DNA of 64,000 nt from the NCBI GenBank assembly GCA_019321725.1, contig CM033116.1, positions 13,955,420 through 14,019,419 of the forward strand, in the 5' to 3' direction. This DNA is from Paulownia fortunei. Lineage: Eukaryota; Streptophyta; Magnoliopsida; Lamiales; Paulowniaceae. The notes under the pieces are model-generated. The model was not told the DNA's origin and searched no databases. It worked only from the letters and a program-made list of their open reading frames with translations. Shown one piece after another: positions 11,801 through 24,796 of the stretch (its first letter is position 1; every line of letters starts with the position of its first letter). The translations under genes and the position numbers were made by a program.

Positions 11801-14292
11801 GGTTTTGAGCTTGACTTTTTGGTTACATGATCACACTTTATGAGGTCTATTATCTCTTATTGGTTTTAATATTTAAAAAAAATGAGGGGAGGCCCCGGTA
11901 GTGATCACCGGTGGTGGTGGTGGTGTGGTGGTTGGGAAAGGAAGAAGAAGAAAGATAAAAGATAAAAAACAATGGCACAAAAATTATAAAAAAAGGATAT
12001 AGTTTGATTTTTTTTAGGAATAGAACAATAATTTGTAATTAAGTGTAAATAAATTATCATGAAGATGAAATGTAGTTTTTTTAACTTTTACAAATAAAAA
12101 CTATTATGAATGTTATTTACCAAAATAAATTAAAAAATAAAAATATTATATAAGACTTTCAATTTTTACAAATAAAAAAGAATTTTAGTTATTAAAATAA
12201 ATTTTAAAAATATGTAGTGTAATATATAATTGTTTTCTATTTCAACTCTTCATTGAAGAAAAAGAATACATATAAAATAGTACTTATTAAAATATAATTA
12301 GAAATATTAGATTTTAATTTACAAACTTCAAATTAAATTAAATTTTTTTAATTAATATTTAAAATAAGTTTTTTTGTATTTTCATTAAAACACGGGAGGT
12401 AATTTGTAACTTATTCATATATATATATATATATTTGTGCACATATGAAGTTTAAATCGATCAATGTATGTCAGTTTATTTATATATATATATATCATAT
12501 ATATAGGTATTTAATGCACTATTATTAAATTAATGCCAAAAGAAAAAATAATACCATATATAATTTTGTCCATGAAAATAAATTATGTGCTTACCATAAA
12601 AAAATAAACTTCCAAACAATATTTGATAAATTTCTCCAAAAGAATTTCATATTCAAACAACATTCCATAATTTTTTTCATAAAAATTCTCACATTCAATT
12701 ACCATTTCACAAAAAAAAAATCAATCGCATCAACTTTCATTATTATATTTTTATCCCACCTCCAATCACACTTTCAAAATCACTCTTCTTTTTTTAAAAT
12801 AACTTTTTTCTCATTATTCTCTATTAAAATGAAAGTGGATGAAATTAAAGGACATGCAATCACAACCTTAGTTTTGAGTTTTTCTTCTTTTCATCTCTCT
12901 CAATAATCTACTGCTTATATGTCAACTTTAAATTTGAACTCATTTTGATCATGATTTTTTTGTAATCAAATATTATAATTTACCAAATCAGCAGAAATGT
13001 CAAAGCTAGGTTTTTATATTTTTTCTCCTATAATTTTCAATTGAAAAAAGAGTTTGGTTTTTGGTCGAGAGGGGTAGGTTTTGGTAACGTTAGCAATGAG
13101 ATAGGTTTGATTAAACTCAAGAATTGCCCATCAAAGCCAGTATGGACCTGAGGCCGTCCTGTTCCATTTCAATTTAGGCTCAAACATCATACCCGGACCC
13201 CATTAGGTCCAAATCGGTAGACCCACGGACCCATTGATTTCAACATTTTTCTATCTATTTTGAAAACAAATATTGCAGCAGCTTTCTTACCATGGCCTAA
13301 TCTCTTGAAATTTCAATACTCAGTCTCATTTTACTTAAATAGAAAGAGAAGAGTAGAGTACGAGAATGGCAATTAAGGTTATGAGAACCAAGTAGCCATT
13401 GGCGGCAGTGGGAGGCCATGGATTGTGACAGTCAAGGCAGCGGTGCAAGGCGTAACAAAAGAGTTGAAAGTCATCAGACTGATTTTCTTAAGCAATGGAG
13501 AGATTGACTAAAGATATGAATGAAATTGATATGCTGAAAGAGAGTGAAAGTCCAAGGATTGATTGGAGTAATGACACCCAGTACAGAAAACCCTAAAAAA
13601 CTATTTATACTCTTAATAGGGGACAAATTCGGGATGGATCCGTTACTCGCCCAAACCCATTCAGGTATGAATAAATCAAACTCATTACCCATCTCAATCT
13701 TAAATCACATGATGGCACTATATAATTCATCCACACCATTCATTTAAGCTAGAGACTTCATTATATGCAACAGGTTTAATTAAAACTAGAATTCGCTCAA
13801 ATTGGGTGTTGATTGCTGAATATCAAGAATAGATTGTAATTTGTTACTTTATCTTGAAAATCCTCCAAAATCGTTTCTTTTCTTATCCAACCAAATCAAA
13901 TATATTTTTAATTTCAACACTTTTATCTCCATCTAATTTTGTAGCATACATAAATTAAGTATCTCAAAAAATACTTGGATAGAACATCAAGCAAGCTTTC
14001 CATTACACATGTAATGGGATTGTAGAAGTTGCACACTTTTTTGAAATGGGTCTTAAATTTTTAAGGAATATCGAGTTGTTGTTAGAAATCTCCCACAAGA
14101 AATGATAATGCTACATCTTTTAGTACTTAAGACACCATAAGATTTTAACAGGGATTGAGATAATAAATGTGAGGTATACACAAGCGATTCTTTACTGAAA
14201 CTCTACCTCTCAACAGAAAATATGCTCAAAATGGCCTAATGTATAAGATTTCATGCACATGCTCAATTGTTGATTAGTGCACACACTATAAT
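11801..14292. other. Long AT-rich non-coding region
   Basis: No gene is supported. A GGT-rich patch at about 11893-11935 encodes another Gly run and may be an outlier of the neighbouring glycine-rich remnant. AT dinucleotide runs lie at 12417-12434 and 12481-12506. Homopolymer A and T tracts are common between 12000 and 12800. Two short open frames on opposite strands around 13474-13747 overlap each other and have no recognisable domain. Confidence 0.5.
12417..12506. repeat. Two AT microsatellites
   Basis: Pure (AT)n runs occupy 12417-12434 and about 12481-12506, with a short unique stretch between them. They are simple-sequence repeats. Confidence 0.85.
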
Positions 14293-14958
14293 AATGTTGT
14301 GGCTAATTTTTTTGTGGAAATGGGATCATGTCCATGCCACCATACAAATGTGATGTTGCTTTGTGCAATTTTTTGAAATTAAGTAACTTTTAACTTAGGA
14401 TGGAGTTAGGATGCACCCATGCGAACTTTGTGCTGCACTATTTATGCCTGACAAAAATGGAAGACTAACGGCTAAATAAATTCATGCATTGACATACAGT
14501 GATATAGAAATCACCTGATAAGTAGAAACACAATAACCGGGCTTCCTTATGTTTAAGTGAAAATTTAAACACAATCGATGGAAAAAGATCTACGAGACCA
14601 CATTTTAAAAATATTGTGTTTTGAAGAACTTCAAATGGCTCCAGCATTTCTTGAAAAACTACTATGAAAATGAAACTACAATTGAAATTGCGTAAATAGA
14701 CGTAGACGGCGATGCGACTCGCACTATGTGTAACATACACTTTGATGATGTTGTGCCTTTTCTTTTAGTGGAAATAAATTATAACTATACTGCATAGATC
14801 AATTATAATGTTTTCTCTGGTAGAATATCAAAATTACATAATTTTTAACTCATGATAAGATAATGGAGTTAGAGTACACCGATACTAATTTTGTTTTGCA
14901 CTCTTTTGCTAAGTAAAAATAGAAGATCAACTGCTACATAACTTTGTGCAAAAACTTT
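14293..14958. repeat. Degenerate direct duplication, period about 460 bp
   Basis: Matching blocks recur in the same order: TTTGTGGAAA near 14311 and TTAGTGGAAA near 14765, then TGGAGTTAGGATGCACC near 14401 and TGGAGTTAGAGTACACC near 14864. After each comes a 'TTTTG(T/C)...GCACT' block. About 1.4 copies remain, heavily diverged, and the second ends at the B1 LTR. Origin unknown. Confidence 0.5.
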
Positions 14959-17658
14959 TGTGATACCCAAGCCTCTTACTACTCATATGGCCAAATATGA
15001 TTCATGCATTACATGTTAATTGCGTGTTATTTGCATTTATATTGACATCATATAATTCATTTTATTTTATAAAGCGTTCTTAATCATTAAACTTAATTTT
15101 GAAGCTTTTGCACGGTATTGATTATCGAATTCCCTAACCTCAATGGTCAATTCTACATTGTGATAAGAAGAAAATTAGGTATAAATATGATGAATATTAC
15201 TAGGTTACACGTTATAATTTTTAGAAGTATTAAAAGTGTCACTAGTAAGTTTATACGGTTTAATTTGATTTGATCAAGTTATTTCAATAGTATATATTTG
15301 TAAATTAACATACTTGGGATATTGGAATGATATAATGTGATTTAAGTTTCATATTACAAGGTCCATATGTGCATATGATTTTAGAAATGCAAACATGACA
15401 AGCATTTAAAAATCGGATGCCAATCGGTTTAGAGATCGAATGAACAGTTAAGAAATTAGGGTAGAATTTATTATCCGATCATACGAAAATTAAAATAGGT
15501 TGTAAATAGATAAATAAATAATGAGAAACACTAGATTACAGTTGTATAAGATGTGTGTAACATCAGATTTGAACCACCACTTGACACCTCAAGCTTTGCC
15601 ATATCAAGCTACCACCTCAACCTTTCTTCATTTCTATCCTTGAACCACGACCAAAAACTATTTTTTGAGCTATTTCACCTCCAAAATCTCCATATGAAAT
15701 TTTAGAAGTTGCTCCCAAGTGAGTTCCAAGTGAAGAAAAAGTGAAGGAAGCAAAGGGAAGTAAGGAGGAGCAAGTAGAGACTTAAAATTGTGCATAGGTG
15801 AGCTTAACCTATGTTTTGATTTCAATTCTTAAATTTTTTGAGAGTTTATGATTTTTAAAGATTATATTATTGTTTATAATCATTTTAGGATGTTATCTAT
15901 GGTCTTATAATTCACAAAAGAAGGATGTTTAATTGCAAAATCCCAATAGAAATCACTAGGGACAAAAACTGTGTACTTGCTGGTTTTTGTTTTTAAAGCT
16001 TTATACATGTATAATAACTTAATTAAAACCTACATATTTCACCATATATGTGTTTATATATGATTTTAGGTGATGTATGTAAGTTTGGAGAGATTATAAA
16101 TTGAAATATGGTTTGATTTTTAAAGAGACACCCAAAACTGTCATGATAGAATTTACAGTTTCTGTGCTGTGATAATTGGGCTAGTTTTGCTAAGGTAAAT
16201 CAGTGATTTTAGGCCATTATAAAATATGGTTACATTCCTCTACATGTTATCTATGTGTGGTAAAAATTTGGGAGTGATTGGATATGCTTAAGGATGTCAA
16301 AGTTAAAATGCAACTAAATTAGATAGCAGGAAAATGTGAAAATATGAATCTGTCCATTTGATCACTTAGTATGTTTCAACCTAGACATGTTGCTATTAAG
16401 GGTTAACAATTAGGTGCATGCTATTAGAGTTATAATAATTCAATTAAATGATGTTTACATGTATTTAAGATAAGAAATTGAGGTATTTGAGGGACTATAT
16501 TGGGTTCTAGTTTGTGAAAGCTTGATTTCTAGCTAGATAGCTTGGTGTTTAAGGTCATAGTATGAGATTTTGTGCTTTCAACTTGCCAAATTGGGAATGG
16601 TGTTTGATGTTGGGTAATATTACAGACTATTTTACATCTAAGGATGGAGAGAAATACTAAAAAAAATTAGACTAAGCCACCAACCAAGTGAAAGGTAAGT
16701 AAAGATTCATTTGCAACTACAATGCATAGACATAGTAGATGTGTGATTTTTATGTAATATCATAAATTATATGTGCATATAGAGGGCTCTCCATTTAGCA
16801 TACATACATGGGAATTGACATGTGCATGCATCATATACGAGCATTGTGATAAATCTTGAATTACACGGCATGATTCTGAGAAAGGAAATTATTTTGCTGA
16901 CCACTACTAGTGCTCTGAAGCATGCATGGATTTACATGGTTGTATGAATGGATTTGCAGGTTTACGTGCATGGATTTACATACGTATGAGTATGCATGGA
17001 TTTGCATGCTTATATGATTATTGGCCATTGGATTATGGTGATGTATAGAGCTCTTTTTCTGTGCATGGGATAGTAGCATTGGTCAGGGGCCCAAGAAAGA
17101 AATGATTTTGAGAGAAATATTTTGATACATAAAATTGCATTGTGGGCATAGCATTTTGATATGCAGGACTTGATATTGTGGATTATTCTTTAACATGCAT
17201 AGTGTTTACTTGCTGAATGTTAGCTCATATAGTTTATACATTGTAGATGAGTACGACGATGCTTGAAGCATCTTTTACTAGCTGGGCGGCTATTGGAGCT
17301 TCTGTAGGTGTTTGAGGGAGTGTGTACATGGATGATGACCTATTGGGCTATTTTGTTGGCTTGTTATATTTTGAGTCTGTTGTATTACATTTTTAGACTG
17401 GTACTATATTTTGCTTTTAAAACTTTACTGTAAATAAGTATGTAAATATTGTGGTCATTGTAGGTGTTGTGCTTTTATATAAATACTGATCCTGCTATAT
17501 ACATGACATGTGTGAGAAAGTATTTTAAGTAGGGTTGTGCATGTAAGAAGTGATTTATCTTTTCTTAAAGTGTTACAAAAAATAATATTGCACGTATACA
17601 CAAGCTCTATCATGTTAAATTATACTGTATATCTAGTTATTGAGTAGTGGGTGTTATA
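14959..17658 (+). mobile_element. Element B1, 5' LTR
   Basis: This LTR starts TGTGATACCCAAGCCTC and ends GTAGTGGGTGTTATA, immediately before a primer-binding site. At about 2.70 kb it is shorter than the 3.14-kb solo B LTR. A gap in similarity falls in the middle, around 16190-16240, where the solo copy has extra sequence. The five bases before it are ACTTT; the matching duplication is not in view because the element's 3' end is missing. Confidence 0.88.
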
Positions 17659-17661
17659 GAG

Positions 17662-17673
17662 TGGTATAAGAGC
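17662..17673 (+). other. B1 primer-binding site (initiator tRNA-Met)
   Basis: TGGTATAAGAGC lies three bases after the LTR end. It matches the usual TGGTATCAGAGC complement of the plant initiator tRNA-Met 3' end with one change. It would prime minus-strand cDNA synthesis. Confidence 0.8.
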
Positions 17674-17829
17674 CCAGTTTGAGGTCTTGTAGACTGTCCA
17701 TGTACACGAACTTAGAACTTGTGGAGCGCAGCCACGCCAATAAGTTTTACATTATCATATATTGCATTACATATTTCATGAATTATATTGGCCATATATT
17801 GTCAAACTTGTATAAAATAGTGCTGCAAA

Positions 17830-18850
17830 ATGGTGAGAACTCGTGGTGAGAGCAGTGGTGGTGCCACATAGCAGAGAGATGAGATACCCACCCTGGTAAT
17901 AATCGAGATACCATGATTAACTGGTTAACAGAGTTGATTGAAAGACAGTCTGAACAGTTTCAGCAGCTGATTCGTCAGATGGATGATGGTGAGCAATTGT
18001 GGGTGGAGGTAAACCAACAATGGGCAAAGTATATATATATGGTGGGAGAATAATTTAGGAAGCTGGATCCCCAAATATTTGAGGATATTGTTGATCTTAC
18101 CGCTGCATAGGACTGGTTGAGAACCCTGGAAAATATGTTCCAGTACAACAGGGTGCCAGAAGAGGAGAGAGTAATGTGTGCCACTTTCATGCTTCGCGGT
18201 AGTGCAAGCAATTGGTGGGACACGATTAGCAATATAGAGGACATTACCACCATAAGTTGGGATAGATTCAAGGAGTTATTCCGAAACAAATATTTCATGG
18301 CCCTAGTTCGCATGGTGAAGATGAACGAATTTATACAACTGCGATAAGAAACGATGACTGTTGGAGAATATATTGATAGATTTGAAGAACTGTCCAGGTT
18401 TGCTACACACATGGTCAGCACTGAAGTATTGAAAGTAAAGATATTTCTGGAGGGTTTGAGGCCGAAGTTATATATCGGGATGTGAATATGGCGGGTACTC
18501 AAGGGATGACATTTTCACAGGTGGCTGAGAGGGTGCTGGTGGTAGAATAGGATGAATCAAGAATTGCTCGTGCACAGGAGGCTCGACAGCAGTTCAGACA
18601 GTAGGGGCAGAGATGGACTGTAGGGCAAAAGAGGTCTGTCTAAATGTAGAGGTCGATCCAAATACAGAGGCTAGAATTTAAATTTCAAGGAGAACGAGGC
18701 CAACAACAAGAAGCCAAAGTAAGAGGCCATGGGATGCCAGAAGTTGTGCATTAGAAATGTGGTACTCGACATACTAGAGGCTACTTTATAGATACCAGGA
18801 CGTGGTTTCATTGCAGAATGTTGGGACAAATTGCTAAATTTTTCCCTAAT
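17830..18850 (+). pseudogene. B1 gag, broken
   Basis: Capsid/nucleocapsid protein of a Ty3/gypsy chromovirus. The ATG at 17830 opens MVRTRGESSGGAT before a stop. The retrotransposon gag domain is clear at about 18060-18480: 'MLRGSASNWWDTI', then 'WDRFKELFRNKYF' and 'VGEYIDRFEELSRFA'. A stop splits it after 'FIQLR'. The nucleocapsid end (about 18755-18840) retains Cys pairs of two CCHC knuckles, but later residues are lost (CGTRHTRGYF, CRMLGQIAKFF). At least six stops are present, mostly at Gln, Arg or Trp codons. It is non-functional. Confidence 0.85.
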
Positions 18851-18894
18851 AAACAAAATCACGCCGGCCAAACGAATGTACCTGCCAGGGAGTT

Positions 18895-21357
18895 CACTAT
18901 GACCAGGGCGGATGCAGAGGTAAATCCATCGGTGGTGATAGGTAAACTTTATATTTCTAGTATTCCAACACTTATGTTATTTAATTCTGGAGACACACAT
19001 TCATTTACAACCACTGAGTATGTGAAAAGGCTGGGTAGAATACCAAAAGTAGCATAAATAAGTTATAGTGTAACAATCCCCTCTAGTGATGCTAGACAAA
19101 CTGATCGGATTTTGAGAGCTTGTGCTATACCTATTGAATGTAGAGAATTTTATGTTGATCTAATTGTGTTGGATATGAATAATTACGATGTCATTTTAGG
19201 CATAGATTGGCTATCAAAGTACGGGGCTACTATTGACTGTAAGGAAAAGACAGTGATATTTCAACTTTCTGGGAAAAGTCTTTCATATTTGCCAGCATTG
19301 TGAAAATTTCAAATTCCCTATGATTTCAGTAGTGAAGGCGCAACGATTACTCAATGCTGGTTGTGAATGGTACTTGGTAAGTGTCATGAGCATTGAGGAA
19401 CAACACCCACCAACTCTTAGTGAAATACCAATGGTGCGTAAATATATTGAAGTATTCCTAGATGATCTTCGAGGATTGCCACCAGATCATGAAATAGAGT
19501 TTGTTATCGACATACAACTAGGAACGTCTCCAATTTTTAAAACTCCCTACAAAATGGCTCCCTTGGAGTTGAAAGAATTGAAAGTACAATTGCAGAAGTT
19601 GTTGGACAAGGGATTCATTAGACTGAGCTTTTCACCTTGGGGAGCGCCGATTCTATTTATACGTAAGAAAGATGGCACCATAAGACTGTGCATCGATTAT
19701 TGATAGTTGAATAGGGTTACAATTAAGAATAAGTATCCATTACCCAAAATCGATGATTTATTTGACCAGCTTCAGGGTGCCGCAATATTTTCAAAGATTG
19801 ACTTACGCTCTGGGTACCATCAACTGAAAATAAAGAAAGAGGATATCCCTAAGATGGCATTTAGTACAACATAAGGGCACTATGAATTTTTTATGATGCC
19901 GTTCGGATTGACAAATGCTCCAGCAACATTCATGGATCTAATAAACAGAGTGATTAAGGAGTTTCTGGATGAATTCATTATTGTGTTCATCGATGACATT
20001 TTAGTTTAGTCCAGAACTAAAGAAGAGCATGCCGCACATTTGAGATAAGTACTGTAGGTCCTGAAAGTAAAGCAGTTATATACCAAATTCAAGAAATGCG
20101 AGTTCTAGTTGGATCACGTGGTATTCCTAGGACATGTTATATCAAGAGCGAGAATATCAGTGGATCCAAGTAAAGCTAAAGCTATCAACAACTGGACGTA
20201 GCCTACTAATCCTTCGGAGGTGCACAGTTTTCTGGGTTTAGCTGGATATTACCAGATATTTGTGGAGGGATTCTCCAAGATTGCTATGCCATTGAAATAA
20301 TTAACCAGAAAAGAGGTGACGTTTAGATGGACAAATATGTGTGAGTGAAGTTTCTAGGAGATAAAAAAGAGATTGGCTTCAGAACCTATTCTCTCAATTC
20401 CATCAGGTACTGGAGGATTAGTAATTTACAGTGATGCATCGAAGAATGAATTAGGATGTGTACTGATACAAAATAGTAAGGTAATTGTGTATGCATCCAG
20501 CCAACTTAAAGAGTACGAAAAGAATTACCCCATGCATGACTTGGAACTTGATGTTGTAGTATTTGTGCTTAAAATATGGTGGCACTATCTATATGGTGAA
20601 CGGTGTGAGATCTATACGGATCACAAGAGCCTCAAATACTTCTTCACATAGAAAGAGTTGAATATGCGGCAGTGGAGATGGTTGGAACTAGTAAAATATT
20701 ATGATTGTGTGATCAATTACCACCCTGGTAAAGCCAACGATGTAGCTGATGTGTTGAGCTCAAAACCCACACAAAGTATAATAGCTATGGCTTTAATTTA
20801 GAAATCGAAACTGAATGATTTGTAGAAAATGAATATAGAGATTTTACAGACAAGAGTAATAGATACAAAGTTGGCAGCCCTGATGCTTCAGCCTATGCTA
20901 ATTGATAAGATCAAACAAGGGCGACGAGATGACGAATATCTCATCAAGATGAGAAATATGTTGCTGCAGGAAGTCTTCTGAATTTGAGATGACTCAAAAT
21001 GATATTTTACAATTTAGAAGGAAGTTTTGTGTGCCAAATGTGGATATTTTAAAAGAGGCACATTCCTTATTCGGTATATCCAGGGGCTACTAAGATGTAT
21101 AGAGACTTGAAAATGCATTATTGGTGGTCGGGTATGAAAAAGGACATTGCCCAACATGTGGAGCAATGTCTAACATGTCAGCAGATAAAGGCCGAACATC
21201 AAATACCAGCACGGACTTTGCAACCTCTACTCATTCCAGCATGGAAATAGGAAATGATCACCATGGATTTCGTAACTAGTTTGCCAAAGACTACTAAGGG
21301 TCATGATGCTATTTGGGTTATCGTTGATAGATTAACCAAGTTTGCTCATTTTCTTCT
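18895..21357 (+). pseudogene. B1 pol (protease-RT-RNase H-integrase), cut by A1
   Basis: Domains are in chromovirus order. Protease lies at 18900-19300 with LFNSGDTHSF, so the catalytic Asp of the usual D-S/T-G is Asn (codon 18983-18985). Reverse transcriptase lies at about 19540-20060 with '[20 protein letters not shown]' and the active-site FIDD at 19986-19997. RNase H lies at 20370-20760, '[10 protein letters not shown]' and '[11 protein letters not shown]'. Integrase starts with an eroded zinc-binding region ('VEQCLTCQQIKAEHQ') near 21150 and reaches '[14 protein letters not shown]'. There the frame stops because element A1 inserted at 21358. More than ten premature stops precede that point, so it was probably dying before or alongside the insertion. 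The C-terminal half does not reappear in the window. Confidence 0.92.
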
Positions 21358-23651
21358 TGTAATGCCCAATTCTCAATTCTCTCCTACATAGCCAATAATA
21401 AGCATCTTTCATCAATATGCATCTAATCAATACGCATTACCGGCTTATGGCATACAAATAACATTATTGCACAAACATGAATAATTATTACTATATGCTC
21501 CAGTTATGCTTTAACATGCATTAGTACATGAAATATGAGATCAAACTTTCATTTCTTGATTTAACATATTCCTTAAGTGCTTTTTTGCAGTGAAAAGCTC
21601 GGTATCTCGGTTAAGGAATATTGATGTTTTGAATGATCATGAAATGAATTATTTGTATTGCTCCATACTAGTTATATGCTAAAGTGATTAGTTGCCTGAA
21701 TATTTACTTGAAATATGTTACATTTGGCTGAGAACTAAAAGTATGCAAAATGGTGCAATCTGATTGGTTGGTTGACTAGGTTGCATGGAATGATTCTAAA
21801 CCACATTGCACTTGATTATAACACCAAAGCATCAAGTTTTGTCATCTCCCTAGCCCATAAACGTGGCTTTTGGTATGAGAAGACATCAAGCATGATGCAA
21901 CCAATCATAGCCCTCCATTTACCTCTCTTTGAAAGGTCAAAGAAATCATTTTCATCCATATTTCTTGTGGAAGCACCTAAAAAAGGACCAGACCTTATTC
22001 TCCTAAGTTTCTCCCAAATTTCTACACTCTCATACTCATAAAAAATTGAATTCAATCCACAGGAATCCATAGAACACAAACTAGAACAAGTTTCCACCTT
22101 TTAAGCTTGAAAACTGATAATTTTGAAGCTTAATTCCAACTTAATCAAGGTATATTCTTTTTCAATATTTCTTATGATGAATTTGTAGTATCTTAGATGG
22201 TTATATGTTTTAGTATGTTTTTGTATGATTGAAAAATTAAGTAAGTTACACTTGAAGCCAAAACCAAACTAGTTATGCTAGTTTTTAGCAAAATTGATAG
22301 TTTTGTGAAATTGTTTCATTTACTTGTTTCTATTGATTTTTAATGCTTATATTATGTTTGAAGGTGCCTATATATGATTGTGAAAAATAGCAATTAGTTT
22401 GCTTAATTGAAGGTTAGAATCAATTTAAGTTAGAACCAAGTTTACGTCATTTTAATTTGGATTGTGTTCATATTTTGTGGGCTGTCCTATTAATTATGTT
22501 TGAATTATTAGTTATTTAATGGCTTCCCTAATGTTTAATGTCTTGAATTAGTAGTAAAATATGGAGTATGCATTGTTTTTAAGGTTATGTAATTGATATG
22601 GAATTGTTTACAAAAGATTGAAAAGTGTATATGATTTTAATTAGAATAGAGTAAATAATTTATAAAAAGGATATTAAATGGTACATGATTTGATTATGTT
22701 AGGCCTATAACACATCCTATCTTCCAAAGAGATTGACCTTTTCACTTAGCACAAAGTGGACTTGAGGTAAGTTGAAGCTTTCATTTGCTGTATCACAAGA
22801 ATCATATATTGTTGTTCATGTTTTAATATGATTGTTATTATTTGTGAAATGATGTAATGTTTGATGCATTTATGGTTTATGAAGCATGATACTATCAAGG
22901 ATATAATGAGATTTTTGAAAAGGAAGTATGGTACTTGATTGATGGACGGGTAGACAAGGGATGCAGGAAGGACCGATGGACCTAACAAATGGTGGCAAAT
23001 ACTTGAGGTTGAAAAATCGATATAGGAAAGCCACAATGAATGAGATAGAATACGACTAATACCTAAGGTTTAAAGACCAAGTATGAAAACCCAGTATTAG
23101 TTCTCTTATTGGCCAATCATTATGAATATGTTTTGAAAACCACGGTTTATCGCTATTAGTTAGGCACCACACTTCAAGGGCCCTAAAGAATGATTTATGA
23201 ATGAAAGTTATTAAATTGAATAATGCATTTAATGATTTATGAGATGTGCATATATGTTATTTGTTATTGCATCAGTTTTACCTTACTGAGCCTTTAGCTC
23301 ATTAGATTCATGTGATGCAGGTGGAAATGTACAGGTTTAGAGGTTGATTTAGTCTCTAAAGCAGCCAGACAGAGATTTGTTCATATGCCATGCTTCGAAC
23401 TATTTTGTAGTTTATTTTGAAAACTCTGTTTTATTTTTAAATAAGCCACTCTATTATGGTTTCGTAAATAGATGTACTTAGTTTTGATATATGTATATGG
23501 TGTGTTTAAAACGATTCAAGTTCTTTCTCTTATAGCTAAAAATAAGAACTTTTATTAAAACCATAACTCTAATATTGATGAAAAATTAACATTTCTTGAC
23601 TTAACTGTATCAGCTTGTTTAGGTTTTATAGATAAGTTAAGGGGTATTACA
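21358..23651 (+). mobile_element. Element A1, 5' LTR
   Basis: LTR of 2294 bases, TGTAATGCCCAATTCTC to GGGGTATTACA, inserted in the B1 integrase. The five host bases before it are CTTCT; the reciprocal duplication is lost with the truncated 3' end. It matches the A2 LTR and the solo A LTR (40276-42560) throughout. Confidence 0.92.
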
Positions 23652-23656
23652 ATTTA

Positions 23657-23668
23657 TGGTATAAGAGA
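23657..23668 (+). other. A1 primer-binding site (initiator tRNA-Met)
   Basis: TGGTATAAGAGA starts five bases after the 5' LTR. It differs at two positions from TGGTATCAGAGC, which A2 keeps exactly. Confidence 0.75.
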
Positions 23669-23854
23669 GGAGGTTTAGTCATTCCTATAGACAGATGAAG
23701 GCATATGAACACATCCTGGCTAGAAAATTGAGTCAACTATTTGTTTATCTGCTTTTATATTTACTTGATTAGATTTTATTTTATGTTATTGTCATGATTA
23801 TGTATTTATTATTGGCGAATGAATAAAATGAGATTGGGCAATGCATATCAGGTC

Positions 23855-24790
23855 ATGGCACCAAAGAGGAAGACAATGGATGATCATGAGCGTAATCATA
23901 GTGTGGTGAATAATTTGACTGATCTCATTCAACAACAGATTAGAATACATGGTGAACAGATACAACAATTACTAGATATGCAACAACAAAACCAAGAACA
24001 AAATCAATGACTTTCTCCACCATAAGCTCGATAGGATAATCAACAGGCTGTATATAAGAAGTTTAGGAAGATGAAATCTGTTGATTTTACTGGTGGGTCT
24101 GATCTTATGGTTGCAGAGGAATGGGTTAAATCATTAGATACTATCTTTGACTACATACGAATTGATGATGCTGAGAAGGTACTCTGTGTAATTTTCTTGT
24201 TGAAGAAGGATGCTAGAACCTGGTGGGAATGAGCTAAACTTGCAGTGAATATGGAAGATGTTTGAAATAATCTTTTATGCTAGGTCACTTAGAGTAAAAG
24301 AATTCCTGGAGTTAAAACAAGGAAGGATGTCTATATGTGATTATGTAAGAAAATTTGAACAGGGTTGCAAGTATGTACCATACATCGCCAGAGACAACAA
24401 TGAGAAGATGGATCATTTCTTGAGGGGCCTTAATCTTAAAATTAGAAGAGATGTGAGAATGTCTTCAGTAACAGAGTTTAGAGAACTGGTGGACAAGGCT
24501 TTGATGACTGACTTAGATGAGAAACAGATTGAGAAATTCCATTAACAAAAGAAGCAAGTATTCACTCTAAGAAATCTAAACCAGTGGAAGAAAGGAGAGC
24601 AAAAATCAAACCAAGGGAATGAAAAGCGTCCTAGAGTTGGACATACTTCTACTCAGTTGAAAGGCTTAAATGTGCTAAGTGTGGGGAGAATCATTTTGGG
24701 GAATGCTATAGTGGTACTAATCATTGATTTAAGTGTAAAAAGCCTGGACATATAGAAAATGATTGCCCTACAGTGGAGGGGAAAATTTAG
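23855..24790 (+). pseudogene. A1 gag, broken
   Basis: Gag of a Tekay-like chromovirus. I take the ATG at 23855 ([12 protein letters not shown]) because A2 conserves it. A Gln-rich coiled stretch ([17 protein letters not shown]) ends at a stop. The capsid region follows with '[11 protein letters not shown]', then a deletion/frameshift near 24240. A further frame carries '[15 protein letters not shown]' and '[16 protein letters not shown]'. The first nucleocapsid knuckle is complete (CAKCGENHFGEC, near 24671-24708). In the second the first Cys codon is TGA, leaving FKCKKPGHIENDCP. It is broken by stops and at least one frameshift. Confidence 0.88.
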
Positions 24791-24796
24791 GGGAGA

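Noticed and set aside
13474..13747. Overlapping frames on both strands (72 and 67 residues)
   Set aside because: No domain, no supporting context, and mutually overlapping. Not enough to call a gene.
17975..18502. 175-residue open frame on the minus strand
   Set aside because: It is antisense to the recognisable B1 gag domain (WDRFKELFRNKYF on the plus strand), so it is a shadow.
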